NCBI GenBank assembly: GCA_900763355.1
Contig: CAAFJY010000056.1
Location: forward strand, 1 to 6,945
Source: Clostridia bacterium
GTDB lineage: Bacteria > Bacillota > Clostridia > Oscillospirales > Butyricicoccaceae
Length of the DNA: 6,945 bases
Direction: 5' to 3'
This document shows, in pieces, positions 5,002 through 6,945 of this stretch (the first letter of the stretch is position 1; each line of letters opens with the position of its first letter). The translations under genes were made by a program, and so were the position numbers. The notes beneath the pieces are model-generated. The model saw nothing but the letters and a program-made list of their open reading frames with translations, did not search any database and had not been told where the DNA came from.

Positions 5002-5010
5002 AAAGGAGGG
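5002..5010 (+). promoter_or_regulatory. Ribosome binding site that sets the hrcA start at TTG
   Basis: AAAGGAGGG ends six bases before TTG at 5017. The in-frame ATG at 4987 lies inside CIRCE, with no ribosome binding site at a usable distance, and would add ten residues not seen in HrcA proteins. Confidence 0.85.
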
Positions 5011-5016
5011 ACGGTC

Positions 5017-6135
5017 TTGGAACTTCCCGAGCGAAAACGCAGGATCCTGAAGGCCATCGTGGAAAATTACATTGAAACGGCGGAACCTGTGGGCTCCAAG
5101 ACGCTGGCCGACAGCTTTGACGTCCCGATCTCCTCGGCCACCATCCGCAACGAGATGAGCGAGCTGGAGGAGATGGGCTATCTGGAAAAACCCCACGTCT
5201 CTGCGGGACGGATCCCGTCCTATGCCGCCTACCGGCTCTATGTCAACGAGCTGATGGAGCGCCACCGGGTGGCCACCGGCGACCTGGAGGCCATGCGGCT
5301 GATGATGCAGAGCAAGATGCGGGAGATCGACAACATCATGATCAGTGCCACCAAGGTGGTCAGCGAGATGACCCGCCACACGGCGGTGTCCATGATCGCC
5401 CGCCAGGGGGGCGCGAAGATCAAGAAATGCGAGCTCATCACCGTGGACGGCGGCAGCACCTATGCCGTGGTCCTGGTGACCGAGAGCGACGTGAAAAACC
5501 GCATGATCCGTCTGAGCCAGCCGGTGGAGCCCTCCACCGCGGCCATGCTGAACACGGCCATCAACCTGGCCATCAGTGAGGATCGTCTGGCCTACCTGCT
5601 CCCCTCGGTGGCCCAGGGGATGGGGCATGATTCCCCCATCTTCCAGCTGATCACCCAGGTGATGGATTTCATCCGGGAGACGGAGCAGGGCGGCGGCAAA
5701 AGCGAGGTCTATATCGACGGCGCGGCCCGCCTGCTGGACAACCGGGAATATCAGGACACGCAGCGGGCCCAGGAGCTTTTGGAATACTTCTCGGACCGCA
5801 GCCGGGTGAGCCAGCTGCTGGACGGCGACACCGGGAACCTCATCAACGTGCGCATCGGGCCCGAGCTGCGGGACCCCAGCGTCCGGGACGCCAGTCTGGT
5901 CTTTACCAGCTATCCCATCGACGAAAACACCCGGGGCGTGGTGGGGATCATCGCCCCCGCCCGGATGGATTATGCCGATGTATGTGCAAAGCTGGCGGCC
6001 TTTGTCCAGGCGATCTCCGGCGTGACACGACCGAATATGAAACAACTGAAGGATACAGGTGAGACCGATGAGCGAAGAAACGAAGAACCAGGAAATGAAG
6101 GATCCGGAAACCAAGACGCCGGAAACGAACAATAA
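5017..6135 (+). CDS. hrcA: Heat-inducible transcription repressor HrcA
   Basis: HrcA is the dimeric repressor that binds CIRCE and controls dnaK and often groESL operons; its folding depends on GroEL, which links chaperone supply to repression. From the TTG start the protein has 372 residues. The N-terminal winged helix is plain: RKRRILKAIVENYI (6-19), EPVGSKTLA (23-31), SSATIRNEMSELEEMGYL (39-56), then SAGRIPS (62-68). Further on come the HTAVSMI segment (121-127), and near the C-terminus GVVGIIAPARMDYADV (307-322), where the family has a GIIGPxRMDY motif (Gly to Ala here). Typical HrcA proteins are about 340-350 residues. The last 30 or so residues here are a hydrophilic, Glu/Asn/Gly-rich tail, and residues 351-372 are encoded over the start of grpE in another frame. 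First gene of the operon and autoregulated. Confidence 0.96.
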   Translation: MELPERKRRILKAIVENYIETAEPVGSKTLADSFDVPISSATIRNEMSELEEMGYLEKPHVSAGRIPSYAAYRLYVNELMERHRVATGDLEAMRLMMQSKMREIDNIMISATKVVSEMTRHTAVSMIARQGGAKIKKCELITVDGGSTYAVVLVTESDVKNRMIRLSQPVEPSTAAMLNTAINLAISEDRLAYLLPSVAQGMGHDSPIFQLITQVMDFIRETEQGGGKSEVYIDGAARLLDNREYQDTQRAQELLEYFSDRSRVSQLLDGDTGNLINVRIGPELRDPSVRDASLVFTSYPIDENTRGVVGIIAPARMDYADVCAKLAAFVQAISGVTRPNMKQLKDTGETDERRNEEPGNEGSGNQDAGNEQ

Positions 6136-6658
6136 CGAAGCGGCCCCCCGGCAGGAGGCCGCCCCCGAGGCCCCCAAGGCCAAGGAGCACAAGGAATCCA
6201 GAAGCGAAAAGCGCAGGCTGGAAGCTCTGGAGGAAAAGATCAAAAAGCTGGAAGACGAGCGCGCCCAGCAGGACGAGCGCTACAAGCGTCTCCTGGCGGA
6301 GTACGACAACTTCCGCAAGCGGTCCCAGAAGGAAAAGGACGGCACCTATCTGGACGCTCAGGTGAACACTGTGGCGGCCATCCTCCCGGTGCTGGACAAT
6401 CTGGAGCGGGCCGCCCAGGCGGAGGAAGCCAGCGAGGGGGTCAAAATGATCCTCAAGCAGTTCCGGGATATCCTCACCAAGGCCGGTGTCGCCCCCTGCG
6501 GCGCGGAGGGCGAGACCTTTGATCCCAATCTCCACAACGCCGTCATGCACGAGGACGGCGAAGGCAAGGGCGATACCGTCATCGCCCAGGTCCTGCAAAA
6601 GGGCTACACCATGAAGGACCGGCTGGTCCGGGCCGCCATGGTCAAAACCACCGACTGA
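6068..6658 (+). CDS. grpE: Nucleotide exchange factor GrpE
   Basis: GrpE drives ADP release from DnaK, resetting the chaperone cycle in the cytosol; it works as a dimer with a long paired helix that can act as a thermosensor. The 196-residue protein has an acidic, disordered N-terminus (1-45), a coiled-coil helix (about 46-95, with LEALEEKIKKLEDE and YDNFRKR), and the C-terminal beta domain with the family signature FDPNLHNAVMH (151-161) followed by VLQKGYTMKDRLVRAAMV (175-192). ATG at 6068 is preferred to GTG at 6059: AGGTGA (6057-6062) is five bases upstream, and MSEE is a usual GrpE N-terminus. The gene begins within hrcA (68-base overlap), so translation is probably coupled. Length is within the family range. 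Confidence 0.96.
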   Translation: MSEETKNQEMKDPETKTPETNNNEAAPRQEAAPEAPKAKEHKESRSEKRRLEALEEKIKKLEDERAQQDERYKRLLAEYDNFRKRSQKEKDGTYLDAQVNTVAAILPVLDNLERAAQAEEASEGVKMILKQFRDILTKAGVAPCGAEGETFDPNLHNAVMHEDGEGKGDTVIAQVLQKGYTMKDRLVRAAMVKTTD

Positions 6659-6723
6659 GAGCCAGTCACACAACCAACCGTAAATAATAAAATAAAAATA
6701 GATCCAAACGGAGGAACAGTATT

Positions 6724-6945
6724 ATGTCTAAAATCATTGGTATCGATCTGGGCACCACCAACTCCTGCGTCGCCGTCATCGAGGGCGGCGAGACCGTTGT
6801 CATCCCCAACGCCGAAGGCGCGCGCACCACACCCTCTGTGGTGGCCTTCTCCAAGACCGGCGAGCGTATGGTGGGCCCGGTGGCAACGCGTCAGGCTGTC
6901 ACCAACGCTGAGCGCACGGTATCTTCAATCAAGCTTCACATGGGC
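6724..6945 (+). CDS. dnaK: Chaperone DnaK (Hsp70), N-terminal fragment cut by window end
   Basis: Only the first 74 codons are present. They begin the ATPase domain of DnaK, the ATP-driven Hsp70 chaperone served by GrpE and DnaJ. The phosphate-binding loop GIDLGTTNSC (6-15), NAEGARTTPSVVAF (29-42), RQAVTN (56-61) and the catalytic Lys at position 70 are all visible and align without gaps to E. coli DnaK numbering. Position 71, normally Arg in the IKRxxG motif, is Leu here, and the segment before RQAVTN reads GPVAT, where GQxAK is common. GGAGG (6710-6714) lies nine bases before the ATG. The 65 bases after grpE are AT-rich and hold no terminator, so it shares the hrcA transcript. The gene continues past the window. 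Confidence 0.97.
   Translation, partial: MSKIIGIDLGTTNSCVAVIEGGETVVIPNAEGARTTPSVVAFSKTGERMVGPVATRQAVTNAERTVSSIKLHMG

Noticed and set aside
4987..5016. Upstream ATG start for hrcA
   Set aside because: The ATG is inside the CIRCE spacer and right arm and lacks a ribosome binding site; TTG at 5017 is preceded by AAAGGAGGG at ideal spacing and gives the usual HrcA N-terminus.
4978..6243. 421-residue open frame on the - strand opposite hrcA and grpE
   Set aside because: His/Gly-rich antisense shadow of two clear heat-shock genes, with no domain and no start context.

Overview
The window reads as chromosomal DNA from a GC-rich member of the Firmicutes, most likely a gut Clostridia of the Oscillospiraceae type (Flavonifractor/Lawsonibacter-like). 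This placement is inference. It rests on strong AGGAGG-type ribosome binding sites, a perfect CIRCE operator in front of an hrcA-grpE-dnaK operon, compact intrinsic terminators and GC-rich third codon positions. I see no insertion sequence, phage gene, CRISPR array, tRNA or rRNA.

Left third (1-2290, + strand): two copies of an ATAAC-N5-GTTAT-like dyad lie before a YkuD-family (L,D-transpeptidase-like) protein that shows no signal peptide. Fifty-seven bases later comes a trigger-factor homologue whose ribosome-docking signature is degenerate. The pair probably forms one transcript, closed by two hairpins, of which the second is a bidirectional terminator.

Middle (2290-4369): a 270-base gene-free stretch holds a run of about eight short hairpins, the main unexplained structure here. 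It is followed on the - strand by a lipoprotein with a long Pro/Asp/Thr/Lys-rich tether, a standalone ProXp-ala/PrdX-type prolyl-tRNA editing deacylase and a two-helix membrane protein. The last two are translationally coupled through an ATGA overlap. A terminator separates the deacylase from the lipoprotein gene.

Right part (4300-6945): the - strand operon and tadA (tRNA adenosine deaminase, + strand) are driven by promoters that face each other and share bases. After the tadA terminator comes the class I heat-shock operon: a sigma-A promoter, CIRCE, hrcA (probable TTG start), grpE (overlapping the 3' end of hrcA by 68 bases) and the first 74 codons of dnaK, cut by the window edge. HrcA represses its own operon through CIRCE; GrpE is the nucleotide exchange factor of DnaK.

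Most of the window is housekeeping. The observations most worth following are the divergent trigger factor next to the signal-less YkuD protein, the hairpin array, the overprinted HrcA tail, the colliding promoters and a decayed second CIRCE-like site.
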